A stretch of 64,000 nt of DNA from Sarcocystis neurona (GCA_000727475.1 KL647292.1:4163132-4227131); one strand, 5' to 3'. Shown: positions 12,201 to 24,812, counted from the first letter of the stretch. Program-made: numbers and translations. Notes: generated from the letters alone by a model not told the origin.

Positions 12201-12974
12201 CAGAACTCCCCTCTTCTTTGCCTCGTTGGAGCACCAATCCCTGCAGGCACACAACCACGCTGGCACGTGCAGGAGTGGACAGAGCTTCACACACACCAAG
12301 CAAGTGTGTCACTGCTTTGTTGAACGCGAAGGGCGGCGCTTAACAGGAGATACTACACTCGTTACACGAACCACAGAATGTCAAGGCTCAGGGCAGCAAA
12401 TCTGCCTGCGCACACGCGTAAGCACGTGCGCGCCAGAGTATGTGTTCGTCCACCCAAACAAATCTCAGGAAAACCTTCCTTTTTCCGGAAGTCACAGTTC
12501 CGGTCAACGCGAAAACACATCTATGCGAGGAGGTTACAGCCGCCCCGGCCTAATATGAATGTGTACGCACATATATATACACGTACACACGCGCAGACAC
12601 ACGTACATACACGAGTCGCCGTAAACCACAAATACGTAGGATGCCACAGAATTCTATTTTGCTACGACATCCGCCCATGTGGCTATCCAGAGACGTGTCT
12701 GTCTCTATACTTCACTTACCCCGGGGCGTCGCAAGGGGGCAGCTGGGGGACTGACGGCGATAGAGACAGCAGCCGTGGGCGACGCTGCTGCTGCTGCTGC
12801 TTGCACCGCAGCATCGACAGTTGCAGAGAAGCAGCGATACGGCGTGAACAAGCGGAAGAGGTGGAGTAGATGCTCCCGCGTCCACGCGGAAATCTGTTGC
12901 TGGGAGGTGCCAGGGGGAAGAGACGGTCCTCTCGCCTGAACGCTGGAACGGTAGTCCGCGCGTCTACAAGTCAT
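9245..12974 (-). CDS. Unknown large, mostly disordered protein
   Basis: The main exon runs 11542-9245 (766 codons with stop). Upstream, exon 11782-11636 ends in a strong donor (GAG then GTAAGT) and exon 12974-12720 ends in GGG then GTAAGT; all join in phase 0. The start at 12974 (MTCRRADYRSSVQARG) is the first in-frame ATG, and an acceptor at 12900 is an alternative entry. The N-terminal region has an Ala run (CAG repeat) and a helical segment (TREHLLHLFRLFTPYR). The main exon starts with a helical block (LRRLLASCDYLLSSVEKAA) to about residue 90, then about 550 residues of low-complexity Arg/Ser/Glu/Gln sequence. It ends in a compact C-terminal block (LDLLLGQTVLGIPVIEKG then RAWRMVKRALSTLKKG). 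The ordered ends with a disordered middle suggest a scaffold or chromatin protein, but no family is recognised. Confidence 0.55.
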
Positions 12975-13055
12975 TTTATCGACACGAAAGACAAGTCGCT
13001 CGCATCCAGCGACCGTCACGCGCATGCACGCACATATATACACATAAATTCACTC

Positions 13056-13080
13056 GTATATATATATATACACACACACA
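13056..13080. repeat. TA then CA dinucleotide microsatellite
   Basis: A run of TA units passes directly into CA units. It lies in the gap upstream of the minus gene that ends at 9245. Confidence 0.9.
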
Positions 13081-13284
13081 CTACCAACGAAGTAAGTGAA
13101 GATAAAAATGTATCAATTCAGCACGCAGTAAAAACTCGTGGATGACAGGCGGTCTACGTGCCGCACAGGCGGTCCTCGTAATATGCCTTCGGCACATGTA
13201 TCTTATTACCTGGGACACGCACGGCAAGAACGCACTACGAAGCTTCGAGACTATTACAAGGAGAATCTATCGGTCAGCAGAAAT

Positions 13285-13570
13285 GCTACTAAGAGCGACC
13301 CACTACGCATAAGCTCACATATATATTATATAAACGCATACGCGCTGACGTGTTCGCGCGGACGTAAGTAGGCGTTCACTTTCCGGCGTGCATGTTACGA
13401 CGCCCTAGGTAGAGACCAACATCTATGAGTCAGGAGAGATTCTTGTATGAGCGACGCATTAGACAAAGGTTCACATATATACCATATAAATGAATATGAA
13501 CTAACGTGTATACGCCGATGTAAGTACGCGTGCGCTCTCCAGCGTGCGTACTACGGCGCTCTCCTAAACA
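13285..13570. repeat. Diverged direct repeat of about 125 bp, two copies
   Basis: Copy one is about 13285-13407 and copy two about 13441-13570. Both share in order a GAGCGAC start, CTCACATATATA-like AT tract, CGTGT, GATGTAAGTA-like block (GGACGTAAGTA in copy one), CCGGCGTGC or CCAGCGTGC, TACGRCGC-type end. The copies differ at many positions, so the duplication is old. It lies in intergenic DNA between two minus-strand genes and could hold duplicated regulatory sequence. Confidence 0.6.
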
Positions 13571-13706
13571 CACCTTCTGTCGCATGCCTCTGTTGCTAGT
13601 CTACACACAAATTATTCCCTGACAGAAGCTGCCCCATCCGTTGAGGCCCGCAGGCGAGCTTCGCTACGTCGGCGTCACCTGCAATATCAGCACAAAAACA
13701 GAGGAT

Positions 13707-16700
13707 TTACCTGTCTGCCTGCGTGGTGCCAGCAGAAAGGAAGAGAAGCACTTGGCGCTCGGCCTTCTCTTCTGACTGCAGTGCTTCAAAGCGTTCGCGG
13801 CACTGTTCTGCCGGACGTCCACACAAAACCCGCTGCAGGAGCCGCCCGCAGAAAATTGCAGCAGCACAGACACGCACGCAGAACAGGGACATCTCACTAT
13901 TTTGGTGTTTACGCCCTGGGAGAGGTTTTCCGCTGACAAGCGGCTCGACGCCGGTCACTTCACTCTTCACAGCTGCGAGCACTGCAGGTATGAATACTGA
14001 ACCTCTTTCTTACATGAAGGATGATAATTCAAACTCTGCTGACGAAAACTGCATGCAGCGGCTCCCAGAGTTGCAAATAAACGCGCTCGCCGTCAAAGTT
14101 CTGGTGCGAAGACGTGCCCTAGAAGCAGCAAAACGGCACAGGGCTCCTGTGTCTGCTATTGCCGCTCCCGCCAACACTGCATTGCGTGCTTCTCCTCCTC
14201 CTCTCCCTTCTTCTCTTCCTAATCACCATTCGTCTAACGTCACTCTTACGATAAAATGACTGCCACAGGAAAACCACTTCCAGAGCAGCGCGGTTCGCCC
14301 GAAAAGAGAGACAAGCTAAGCCACAGAGAAACACACACCGGCGTGTCCATAACGTCCTGATATCCGCGCGCGTCTCTCTACGTTTCTGCAAGCATGTACG
14401 TGGAACCCTGTCCGGCTGCGCACACACGTAGGAGGGTTCCGCTATGACTCGCGCGGCTCGAGGAACGGTTTCGCTGACAGCTATCCCACAAGACGCAGGC
14501 TGCTGCTCCAGTACGCCACCCTCTTCCAGGACGGGAGAGAGGAGAACAACAAGTGACTCTGTTGGCAGTGAAGAGCGGGTCGCACTACAGTAGTAGAGAG
14601 CACCTACTCCTCTGCTTTCCTCTCCACAGCGTACAGTACACACACATACACGCAGACTTGTTCGAGGGACCACCTTCAGCCGTTCGCGTACCTGCGTTAG
14701 CTCGCACATCCGTCCTTTGCATCGGCAGGCGAAGTCTACGATCACATCTAAATGAAGCTTTTTAGACACACACAATAGGTCCACCACTGCAGGACGTCTC
14801 TGATGTGTTTATACTACGGAACTTACCTAGACACTTGGGTGCTAGCTCTTTCGACAAAAGTTTCAGAACAAACAAGTCACTGACTTCTTCTACGCCTCTG
14901 TTTTCATCTCGGATGGCCAACATATATATATATATATGTATATATAGCTCACCTATCTCCGTACGACTTGTTACGTGCTTGCGCAGGTGTGTATATAGAT
15001 ACAGCGAAAGAGAGAAAGAGATTCATACGACAAATACACAGAGAAAGAGGGTGCGCCGTGCAGAGAAGCACACAGTACTTTGCACCTTCTGCCGCGGTGA
15101 GGCGGGCTGCAACCTTTTTTGACGAGCGTGTCACACCACGAAGGCCAGGAACTTCTGCTGTGGCACGCTCCACTGACGACCGCACGAGAAGGGAACAATA
15201 GGCAGCCTCTCTTCATCTGTCCCATTCGGCTACGTACGTCTTACGCGTGTTTGGTCCGTCCGCAGATGCACGTGTACACCTCAGACACATACACGCACGT
15301 TTTCACATATAAAGCGGGATACACATATTCGTAAATTTACACACACATAAACACACAGATGTACGTAAGTACAAGTATACACAAAAAATTCCTACTTTGT
15401 ACACGTGTCTACAGATATACACTATATATATATGTGTCTACGTATGTATGTATGTATGCATGTATGCGTGCGTGTGTGTATATCTGATGGATATAGTCAT
15501 ATGGTGGAGCGCAGCAGTCGAGTTGCCTCGGTGCTTCCCAGTCGCTGAGACCACGCCAGATAGAAAAGAGGACGCAACGCTGCTGCTGCAGGTGTTTACC
15601 TGCACCTCTTGCCAGTCGCTCTGAAAGAAAGGAGCCGCAGCGCGCAGCAATGCATCTTCACTCGCAGTCCATGGGAGCGTCTTGACGGCCTCGTAAATGC
15701 AGTGCTCGTACCTGTGGTACGCGCAGATACAACACACTGCTGTCCTGCTCGTTGTCGGAGCAGCACAACGTTCCCCGAGAAAAACGCAGTTATTCGCTTG
15801 GCAACACGTGAAGAATCAAAACAAAGACCGACAATAGAGAGGAAGCACCAAGAAGAAGCAGGATGCGTAACAACGGCTGTAGCGCCGTTGTTACCTGCTG
15901 CGTTCAAACAGATCCCCTGGTCGCTACAAAAGGGAGAAGATAGACTGTCAAACGGTTTCTGGCACCGATCGAAGTCCGTCCAGATACACATATAGTCACG
16001 AAAGTAGATATTTTAGTAGTAGTTACAAACGGTGGAAGACGAGCAAAGATAGGAGTACACATACGTCTGCATACACCAAGAGGGGCAAACTTGATTTTGT
16101 ATCTCACCTTTCTCGACACTTCATTTCCGTCCGTCCACGCAGGTGTCTTGCTATTCTCCCCCAACAGCCGCGGCCGTAGCAGGCGACAAGCAGCTGCAGC
16201 CGCACGTCCTCCAGCGGCGAGAAAAGGCCGTGTCGCTTCCGGTCCTGCGTTCACCCCCGCAGCACTTGCAGCAGCGTAAAAAGCAGCAGCCACGGAACTG
16301 CAGCGGAACAGTCGCTACCGCAGCAGCAGCAGCAGATGCGACCTGCGCACCGTAATAACGGGGTGACGGAGAGCAGAGCCGCCGTCTCACGCGCAGCAGC
16401 AGCAGCAGCAGCATCACCACCGGCGGACAGCGACAGCGGCGCACCAAGGAGGAGCAGCAGCGAGCACGAGGGATACTGCAACCCCTGCAAGACTCAGGAG
16501 ACTCCCGAAAAAGTGTACTTCACAGCGACGGGGCCACTGCAACAAGGACGCCGCGCTACGACCACCGATAGCGCACACGCACTCCCACCCCGGCAGAGAC
16601 ATGTTCACGTGTGCTATCTGCGCACCAATCCACCAGCGTAACTCCACGTTTTCTTATCTGGACTGGTCTTCATTCGTGTTCGGTTCTACCTCTTATGATA

Positions 16701-19700
16701 GAAAGTGTATGTCTAGTCTTCTTCTATGAAAAACGTCTGCTTACCACCACTAGGTACAGGTAGCGGGCGCGGCACTGGTTGTTAGAGCGGCCAGGCAGCA
16801 AGCCGGCGACTCGCATCCACTTTCCGGCGCCTTTCTGTTGCACGCCGACGTACCGCACAGCCTGCAGCAGCCGTTCGTCGTCCTCAGGAGCCCACGATCG
16901 CCTGTGCTGCAGGACAAACACAGGCCGTTGGTGCGACTGCCGCTGCTGCCGCTGGGGTGGCTGCTCCTCCTGCTCCCTCCCCAGCTGCTGCGACTCCGGC
17001 CGCGGCGGCCGTTGCTTACTGGCCACGCCCTCCTGTTGCAGCTGTCCCTTCTCGCCCCCACGACGCGCCTGCTCTTGCTGCTGCTGTTGCTCCTCCTCCT
17101 CCTCTTCCTCCCCCTCCCACTTCGTCTTGCGGCGGAGTTGCTGCTGCTGCTCCTGCTTCTCGGCCTCGCGGCGCAGGTGCAAAAACACCTGGAACACGCA
17201 AAAGGGCGGCAGACACTCGTGTTGCAGCAGCGAGGAGAAATAAATAATGTTCGAACAGCTGTTACGCAGCAGCGCAGTCCGCACTTCCTTCTCCACAGCC
17301 TCCTGCCCCGCCCCCAGCAGCAGCTTCTCCTCACCTCCCTCTCCCCACGCACTGCTGCTGCACGCCCACAGACCTTCCCTGCTGTGCTGCTGCTGCTGCT
17401 GCCCTCCCGCTTCGCCGTTGGGCTTCTGCTCGTTAAAGATGTCCTGCTGCCGGCCGCGCGCCACGTCCGGAGAATCCTCCTGCCGGCCTTGCTGCTGCTC
17501 CTGAGATGCGTGCTGTTGCTCAGAGCCACCCGCCTCCCGAGCATGCTGCTGCTGCGCCTTCACGAAGAGACGGAGACCTTGAAGAATCGCACGCTCTATA
17601 GACACCAACAGGTGAAAATCTTCAGTCTTTGAACTTTCCTGCTGTCGGCGTTCTCCAGCCCACAAAGGTGCTGTCACCGCACTGCGTTCTGCGGACTTCA
17701 TCGCAGGTGTACAGACAGCAGACGCTTTTGTGTCTGTCCCTCCTCCGTCCTCTGATGTGGGTAAGGAAGCAGTGGCCCGTCCTGCTGCCGCTGCCTCGTC
17801 GCCCGTTATAAAGACACTAGAGACTCCTCCTATGCCCGGTGCGCATACAACAGACGCTTCCGCCCCGCAGGCGCCGCTGGTGTGTTTCCCAGCCGTTCGT
17901 ACCCGCGGCTCATCTGCTACTGCTCCTACTGCTGCATCCTCGGGGTGGCCGTGCCGTCTTCTCCCGATTTGCCTGTTGTTGTTGTCCGTGGTTTGCAGCC
18001 TCTCTGTAGATGATGCGTTGTCCTGTTCTCCCTGTTCCTCTGCTGCTATCGCAGGGAAGCCGGGTTGCCGCCAGCGCGCAGTACTGACTGCCGACTGCGC
18101 TCCTCCGGAGCTCCGTCCCGGAGGAAGTTTGTGAACGGCGGAGGAACCAGCAGTGGCAGTTGAAGAGGCAAGCGCCGTTTGCAGGCGCCGGTTAGCAGCG
18201 CCGCTCACGCTCCCGCTATTGATAAAGCGAAGCAAACATTCTGCTGGGGTCAGGGCGGCCAATACTGGTGGCATGGAGGCGGAGACAGCGGTGCAGACCT
18301 CTCGTAGAAGACTGCGTAAGGTCGGGACCGACGACACCACGGGCTCCAGGTGGCGGTCGGAGCCGCTGCGTCGGCGCCCTGCCTCTGCGCAGCCGGCTTC
18401 TCTCCGGTCTTGCAGGAACCCCTCCGCCTTCTCTTCCACCACGCCTCCCCGTGTTTTACGGCTCTGCGTGTCCTGCGGTTCCTGGTGCTGCTCTGCCTGT
18501 TGTAACGCTCCCTGCTGTAACACTCCCTGTTGCTCCTGGTGCCGCTGCGTCTGCTCCTGCAGCTGCCCTCTTCGCTGTCGCGTCGTCTGGCGGCGCAGTC
18601 GGCGGCACGCCAGCAGCAGGTTGCGTGTGGCGTATAGCAGCCGCGACGGGTAAATTTCACCAGGCAGCAGCGCCAGCAGCGCAGCCTCGGCAGCCTCGTC
18701 GGAGGCAGGCGGGGCTGCCGACTGCGCCCTCTGGGGTCGGCAGTGATGGAACAGTGCATGCACCGCCCCGGCGGGGACAGGAATCGCCAAGAGCGCAGTC
18801 CGCAGCTGCAGCCGTCAACAACGCCAGCAAAACCCAGAAAACGTTTAGGAAAGTAGAAAAAAACCAGAAACGCATGCAACATCGGTAAGCAACACCTCAG
18901 ACACTGGGACGGACCGCTCTGCTAGACTCGCAGACATCCACAGACACACAGCGTCCCCCGGGGTCAACCCGGCTTAGCGTCCGCTCGCCGCAGTGCGGCA
19001 GCCGACGTGTTGTCCAGTGACCGCACCCACCAAAAGCACCCGTCCGTCCTTACACAGCTACAACCCCCTGCCTGCAAGCAAAACATGAGAAATGACGACC
19101 CCGACCCAAAAATGCACGCACTCCCGATTCCGACTTATTCTCCCGTACAAACGTCCCTTCACACACACACGTCTTCCTACGGACGCATCCTCATCAGAAG
19201 ACGCAGCTGCATGCAGGCGGCTGCAGGAACGACGCGACGTGTCTGGCGTCGCCGCGGGAGACGCCAGGGCGGAACAGGGATGGACACGGAGCGATCCATC
19301 GTAATGCAGCCTCCTCGGTACACCGGACTCAAACAACCGCCCCCCACGTCAAACAGCAGATCAACACGGCCCCTCACGCAGGGAAGCAAAATGCTGACGC
19401 ACCCACATATACGCACCCACGCACATACGCCTGCATACACACACACACACGTACTCACGCACACAGAAGCGTTCACCTTCACACACGAACGGCGCGGGGG
19501 GAAGTCGGTCACGCGGAGGAGAGAGACGGGCACGCAGGAAAGGACAACTAACGTATCGTCCAGAGTTGATTTTCTTACACACACACCTCTACAGCTACGC
19601 AGGTGGACAACGCACAGCGCTGCTGCCTGCGTCCCCTGCTCGCGCGCAGGAGCATGCATGCTGCCTCGCAGCAGCCACGCCGCCGTCCAAGAGCGTTCTA

Positions 19701-21714
19701 TCCTAATGGTTGCCGGAGCACCGACAGGCTTTTTGACGACGTGCCAGAAAACACTGCGGACCACGTGAAAGGAGGGGCAAAGACGTCTATCTGTGGATGA
19801 CTAGAGACGCCTTAGCAGACGCCCGTGGCGGCGAGGTGCACACGTCCGTCCTCGTCTGCGTCGAGAGAGGCGAACGTCTACATATATACACACACCGCCT
19901 GTCAAACGCTGTCAGACGTGCATCCTATAGACCTGTCACCCGCCCTCTGCGTATGACCTACCCAACATTCTCTCCATAACTGCGCGCGAAGATGTATGTA
20001 CACGAATGTTTGGCAATAAGGTGCACGTGTGTGGTGGCAGTGACGCGGTGCACGTGTATGGTGGTAGTGACGCGGTGCACGTGTGTGGTGGTAGTGACGC
20101 GGTGCACGTGGGTGGTGGGAGTGACGCATCTATCTTCTCGTTGCCGTAGCAGCTCGCTTGGCGGCCCCACCACGCGCTCTTTACGGACTCAGCAATGGGA
20201 GACAAAGTTGCTGCCATTTCAGTTCACACAGAGAAAGCGCGTTCTCCTCCTGCGCACATCAGACGGAGACAGAGAGACAGAGAGAGACGGGGAGAGAAGC
20301 ACGCAGGTCTCACTTCCCACACGAAAGAGCGAAGGATGCGGGTTTCCACGGCTGCGGCGCGTCTTCTGACCGCCTCGTATTCTTCATCTGCATGCGTTAG
20401 AACTTCCTCTCCTTCGACTGCTGCTGCCCCGGGCCGTAGTTGCGATCCTGCCGTCATCAAATCGGCTGCTGCTGCTGCTGGAGAAGGAAAAGCGACGGCA
20501 GTTTTCTCACATTCAGGCTTTGCATGCATCTGCTGCAGCGTCGTCTTCGTTTCACCTCCTCTCCTGCGTCGCCGCTTCACCCGCGCCTCCTGCAGCTGCC
20601 ACCGCAGCAGCGCCTCGCCCCAGTCTGAATCTGCTGCTGTTGGTGCTTCTCCGCCTCTTCCTGCTCCTTCCTGGGCTCTGGCTTGCTCCAGCTGCTGCTG
20701 TGCACGCGTGGCTGCTCTGCTGGCTCCGCCGCCGCTTCCTTGTCCCTCTGCAGGCGCCGGCGAAGAAGATGACGCAGCAGCGGCAGCGGCGGCCGCAGCC
20801 GCTTTGGCTGCTGCGGCAGCGGCAGCAGCCCGCAGTTTTGCCTTGCTGGTGCTCCTCCCCACTGGCTGCAACCTGTTGCGGTGATGCCAGATGCTAATGG
20901 CGTCGGCATTGCTCGGCAGCGTCTGGCCCTGTCTATTTAGCAGCAGCGACAGCGAACCACGAGTTCCTGCGAGTTCTCCCGCAGAGTCCTCCGAGTCAGA
21001 CGATTCTCCTTCTGCCTGTTCCTCTCCTACGGTTGCTCCTTCGCCCCAGTCGTCCATACCTTTTCCCCCTCCCCGGCGCGACCGCGGAAGTTCTTGCACG
21101 CGCCTGCTGCCGGCCCTGCTATTGCTTCTGCTGTGGCTTTGCGAGCTCGTGTACGTACGGTGCTCTGCAGGGCTGTCACTTGCCCCGTGCAGGCTAGGTC
21201 TTCCCCGGCCACGGTACCGGTGCTGCTGCTTGTCGCGTTGCTGCTGCTCAACACACCGTAGCCGCTGCTGCTGCATTCGCTGCTGTAACTGCTGGAACTG
21301 CTCAAGGCGCTGACGCACCGCGTTTTCGAGAAGGCAAAGAACAGCAAAGCGTTGCAGCAGACTGCGACTTGAGGAGGGCGATGCTTCCGTTCCCTCAGCA
21401 GGAAGCTGCGGATTCCGCAGCAGCATCCGTGCCGCAAACATCGGCTCGCCATGGGGCTGATCTTCCACGCGCCTGTGACTCCACGCCACGGTCGACGAGC
21501 TGGCGGTATCCTTCTCGTCCATAGTAAAGTCCGACACTTCAGCCGCTGGACGGCAGTAGTCCTGCAGCTGTGACACGACGCATGAAGCGTCTTCAGCGCG
21601 AAGATCGAAGTGCCAGGGCTGCTGTTGCTGCGGCTGCTGCTGCTGCTGCATCGATGCGACCTGCTGCTTGCTCTCGAGCACCAGGTCCTGCTGCTGCCAC
21701 CATCCCGCTGTCAT
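13707..21714 (-). CDS. SNAPC4-like protein with tandem Myb repeats and long Gln/Ala-rich N-terminus
   Basis: Probable gene of at least seven exons. Phase-compatible ones are 21714-20314, 18805-16745, 16244-16108, 15711-15606 (or 15600), a weaker one starting at 15113, and the last, 13832-13707. Exon-like pieces at about 14.69-14.77 and 14.52-14.60 kb fall between. Myb repeats: one ends the second exon (WAPEDDERLLQAV then GRSNNQCRARYLYL); a second fills the third exon (SPLEDVRLQLLVACYGRGCW then GRTEMKCRE); a third follows (LPWTASEDALLRAA, DWQE, VAARL); the last exon holds the end of another (GRPAEQCRERFEAL). Tandem repeats with GRS/GRT-x-x-QCRERY signatures resemble SNAPC4, which binds the proximal sequence element of snRNA genes for RNA polymerase II and III. 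The N-terminal 600-900 residues are Gln, Ala, Ser and Arg rich. The join over the 20314-18805 intron is phase-compatible but not proven; 21714 could start a separate gene. A generic Myb factor is the main alternative. Confidence 0.65.
14921..14946. repeat. TA microsatellite
   Basis: Alternating TA run broken by one G, lying in a putative intron of the Myb-repeat gene. Confidence 0.85.
15441..15470. repeat. TATG tetranucleotide repeat
   Basis: Several TATG units decaying into CATG and CGTG units, in the intron just downstream of the third Myb-repeat exon. Confidence 0.8.
20020..20127. repeat. 27-bp tandem repeat, four copies, with GTGCAC and CACGTG in each unit
   Basis: Four units of exactly 27 bp start at 20020, 20047, 20074 and 20101. 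Each begins GGTGCACGTG and ends GTGACGC, differing at one to three bases. Every unit holds the overlapping palindromes GTGCAC and CACGTG. The array sits in the putative first intron of the Myb-repeat gene, or between two genes if the join across it is wrong. Confidence 0.9.
20773..20830 (-). repeat. Trinucleotide run encoding an Ala tract
   Basis: Imperfect GCN run on the minus strand encoding two blocks of Ala separated by one Lys, within the first exon of the Myb-repeat gene. Its third-position changes (GCA, GCG, GCC) suggest it is older than the pure CAG runs nearby. Confidence 0.8.
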
Positions 21715-23891
21715 TCCAGTCGCTTGCACGTCCTCCCGCCGAAACACGGCAGTGCCTCAAACGACAGATCATTGCGGCTGCAGCCACCCCCGAGCGTACC
21801 ATAATTAGTGCTGTTTTCTGCACACGCAAATGCCGATATACGTACCTAGCCTTATAAGAGTTCTCGAAGGGATTCAGGGACACAAACATACTGTAGTAGG
21901 GACGTGCGGATATGCATTGGAAAGTGGCAAACATTCGTGTGTATATATATATATACATTCACACATACTGTGGAAGTACAAGTGTAAAATTTCGGTGCAC
22001 GTGCGCTGTATATACACTGCGCGGCACGCAGACGCCACAGTGGAACGCCATGGCGCAACCTAGCACCGTCCTGTAGGGGCCTGTCGCTTGTTGAACTCTA
22101 GAGCAGAACGAAGGACTGGATAAAAAAGCATTCAAAACAAAACGAAGGACTCAGTAAAACACGCATCTAATTTTTGGAAGTCGAAGACACACCATTCCGT
22201 CGGTCGACAGGCACGGCAGCCGTTGTAAGGTGATTGCGAGCATCTTTCACGAAGGCGCTCGGATAAAAAGGAAGACGAGGAAGATAAGAAAGGTGACCGA
22301 GGTAATGACTTCTTAGTCGCGTGCTAAAAAAGCATCCCTACAACTCCTCAAACACGGCGCGATGGATGCATGCGGCGAGTAGGCGGTCTCTCACCGCGTG
22401 GGCCGTCTAGTAAGGCCGCTGTGGATATGACGAGGCTTGTAACGAGGATAAATTTCACACGGAAACATCTCTAAAAATTAAGCTGTGGATCTCTGCAAGC
22501 GTTGAACACGACATTCTCAATACATTGCTACACGCGCGACGGATACTGCTGCATAGCAGCCGAAACCGCACAGCACGCCGGCAACATACGCAACAAGAAA
22601 CACCAGAAGCAGTAAAACCACAACTAGCAGCAGCAGCCCAAGAAACGCCACTGTCTGTGCCGTTTACGCTTTTGATTGATGTACACACCTATATAGACTA
22701 GGGAGGGGTAGCTGTTGCACAAACCAGAAGCGCTAGGTATGCGCGCAGGGTGGCTCTACGAGTGAGTGGTGTGTCGGAACGCCTCGGCCACATGAAGGTT
22801 CACGGTTACGAACCGGATGCGGAGTTTTCAACACGCAGAAGACTTCTTCATTGCAGTAAAAAGACTGTCTTAAAAGACAGACGTGGTTTGTTTGCCCACG
22901 ACTTTGCAGCGCAAAGCCTACACGCACTGCCTTATTTGTGGACACGAACGCTGACATTGAATGTGGACTGTGATGCACAGAAGTGTAAGCTGCACATATA
23001 TTTTGTGTGGTAAACTCTGTTCGTTACGGTAAGCTAGACCTTCTAAAGAATAGCTGCAAAACTTTACATAAAAAGGAAGCTCACGTCCTCCACAAAGGGC
23101 GCAGAGATGCAGCGTCGTAAAAAGGTAGACATGTGAGTGATACCCGACATTCCGTAAACGAGTACGTAGCTTAGTGACCTTTCTGCTACAAGGCCGCTTT
23201 CAAATAGATTCAGATCACACGAACACCATTTGTGATCCGCAGGGACGTAAGCTATCGCCGCGAGTAGAGGATATCAGAAGACTGCTCGTACTAGTCCACA
23301 CTATCAATCCCCCAGTAGGTGGACACGGGGCTTGCGGGGAGGTGACTCCATGTGTATATGCGAAGAACTTGAACAATAGCTCGGGACCATCTCTTACAGT
23401 CTAAAGCGTCTCACAGCGTTTCGGCTTGCAATCTGTAAAAAGGTGATATCTCCTCTTCACTGTGACACCAACGAGAGAAAAGTAGGAATCAAGATAGCCC
23501 GCAATTGCACACTCCTGTCTGCCGTTTGACCGACAAGGGAGTTCATCTTCTACGTGCCACCGCTGCGGCAGCAACAGTGCGAATGTGGTATTCATTTTTA
23601 TTCGCATCCCAGTCTGTAGCTCGTGAAACAGCTTTAGATCTTCCACTGCGCTGATAGCAACGAAGGATGAGTAACGAAAGCCTACGTACAGTCCCCCTTG
23701 ACGAACCGGATGTGCGTGGTGTCTGACGTTGGCGGTTCACCGCCATCACAACTACATAGGGCGCATTTCTGCTATATTTTCGCCAATATTTTCTCTGCAG
23801 TGTGCAGTGCGTACTGCTGACATACACGTACACACACATGCACGGATCAGGTCGTAACCACGTACAGAAACCTCGGTGCAGTAGAAAAGCT
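21715..23891. other. Intergenic stretch upstream of the minus-strand Myb-repeat gene
   Basis: About 2.2 kb with few CAG runs. It should include the promoter of the minus gene starting at 21714. A TA tract lies near 21940-21955. Small frames (for example 22455-22688 minus) have no start or splice signals that would support them. Confidence 0.4.
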
Positions 23892-24221
23892 TTAGGAGAA
23901 TCCTGTGGGTTCAACCTCCTCGATCGCCAGCAGCGTCTCATTTTCAAGTTTCGCAGGCCAGACAAAACAATGGCAGCCAAGCGTTGCGCTGCTGCTCGAC
24001 GATCGTAGTATCTGTAAAAGGATTCTATGTGCCGCTGCTGCCAGCAACGTCACGTTACAGTTAATCACGCCGTCTCCTACGAGCGCTGCTTCTAAGCATC
24101 TGCCCAGGCCTTTGCGGCTGCTGCCGCTACCACTGGTGACGACATTGGTGTTCCTGCTGAGTCTGGGTGCTGCTACTGCTGCGGCTCCGGAGGCCGCTAC
24201 CGCGTAGCTGGCGCCGCCCAC
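23892..24221 (-). CDS. Possible exon of an unknown Ala/Ser-rich protein
   Basis: Open minus-strand frame of about 109 codons with CAG-type sense repeats. It contains a protein-like stretch (KGLGRCLEAALVGDGV, then HRILLQILR and LENETLLAIEEVEPTGFS). There is no ATG, so it would have to be an internal or last exon. A plus-strand frame over 23905-24207 is equally open and ends in a hydrophobic Leu-rich segment, so the strand is not certain. It lies downstream of, and on the same strand as, the gene at 25676-28265 and could be its 3' exon. Confidence 0.25.
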   Translation of the reverse strand: MGGASYAVAASGAAAVAAPRLSRNTNVVTSGSGSSRKGLGRCLEAALVGDGVINCNVTLLAAAAHRILLQILRSSSSSATLGCHCFVWPAKLENETLLAIEEVEPTGFS

Positions 24222-24812
24222 TGTTTTTGCTGCTGCTGATGCTGAGGCCGCTTCCGCGGTTGCTGCTGCTGCTACTATCCTGTATCACAGCTCACTAAAT
24301 AGCCGCTTATTCGTGTCATGCTCCAACGTACTCACGTACGAAGCGTTCTCGGGCTGGAAATATACCTCCTCCAGCAGTAGGCCCACGGAGTGTTATGTAG
24401 CCGCATGACTCTGTACGCGTCGACGCGTTGGTACGAACACATGAAGCGACGGAAGTGTAGACACCTGTGCACACGTGTCTGCACTCCATAATGTGTGTAT
24501 ATGTGTATACATATATACAATTGTGCACGCGTATTTGACTCGGCATGTGTGCACGTGTGTGTGTGTTCATCCCACCAAGAAACTTTGCGTACGATTCTCT
24601 GGCACACAACAGCCTGACGCCAGTGTTGCTGCTCGTTGCACGCAGCTTACCGCGCGCTTCCTGTGCCGCAAAGTTGCGGCAGTCGCCCACAGCACGCAGA
24701 AAACAGGTTCCTCGGATATGAGTCCACCTTCGTATGTACCGCAGACAAAGGGGATCTACTTATTGTGCACACACGTCTACTGCTATCACATTCACAGCCG
24801 GCTGGTGACTGC

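Noticed and set aside
16750..17544. Second minus-strand frame of 264 codons, Ser/Arg-rich
   Set aside because: Same strand as the Myb-repeat exon but a different frame; the Myb motif with its GRS..QCRARY end is only in the other frame, and CAG repeats keep all frames open.
16838..17632. Plus-strand Leu/Pro-rich frame of 264 codons
   Set aside because: Antisense of the Gln-rich exon of the Myb-repeat gene; CTG runs give poly-Leu in this direction and no membrane-protein motif is present.
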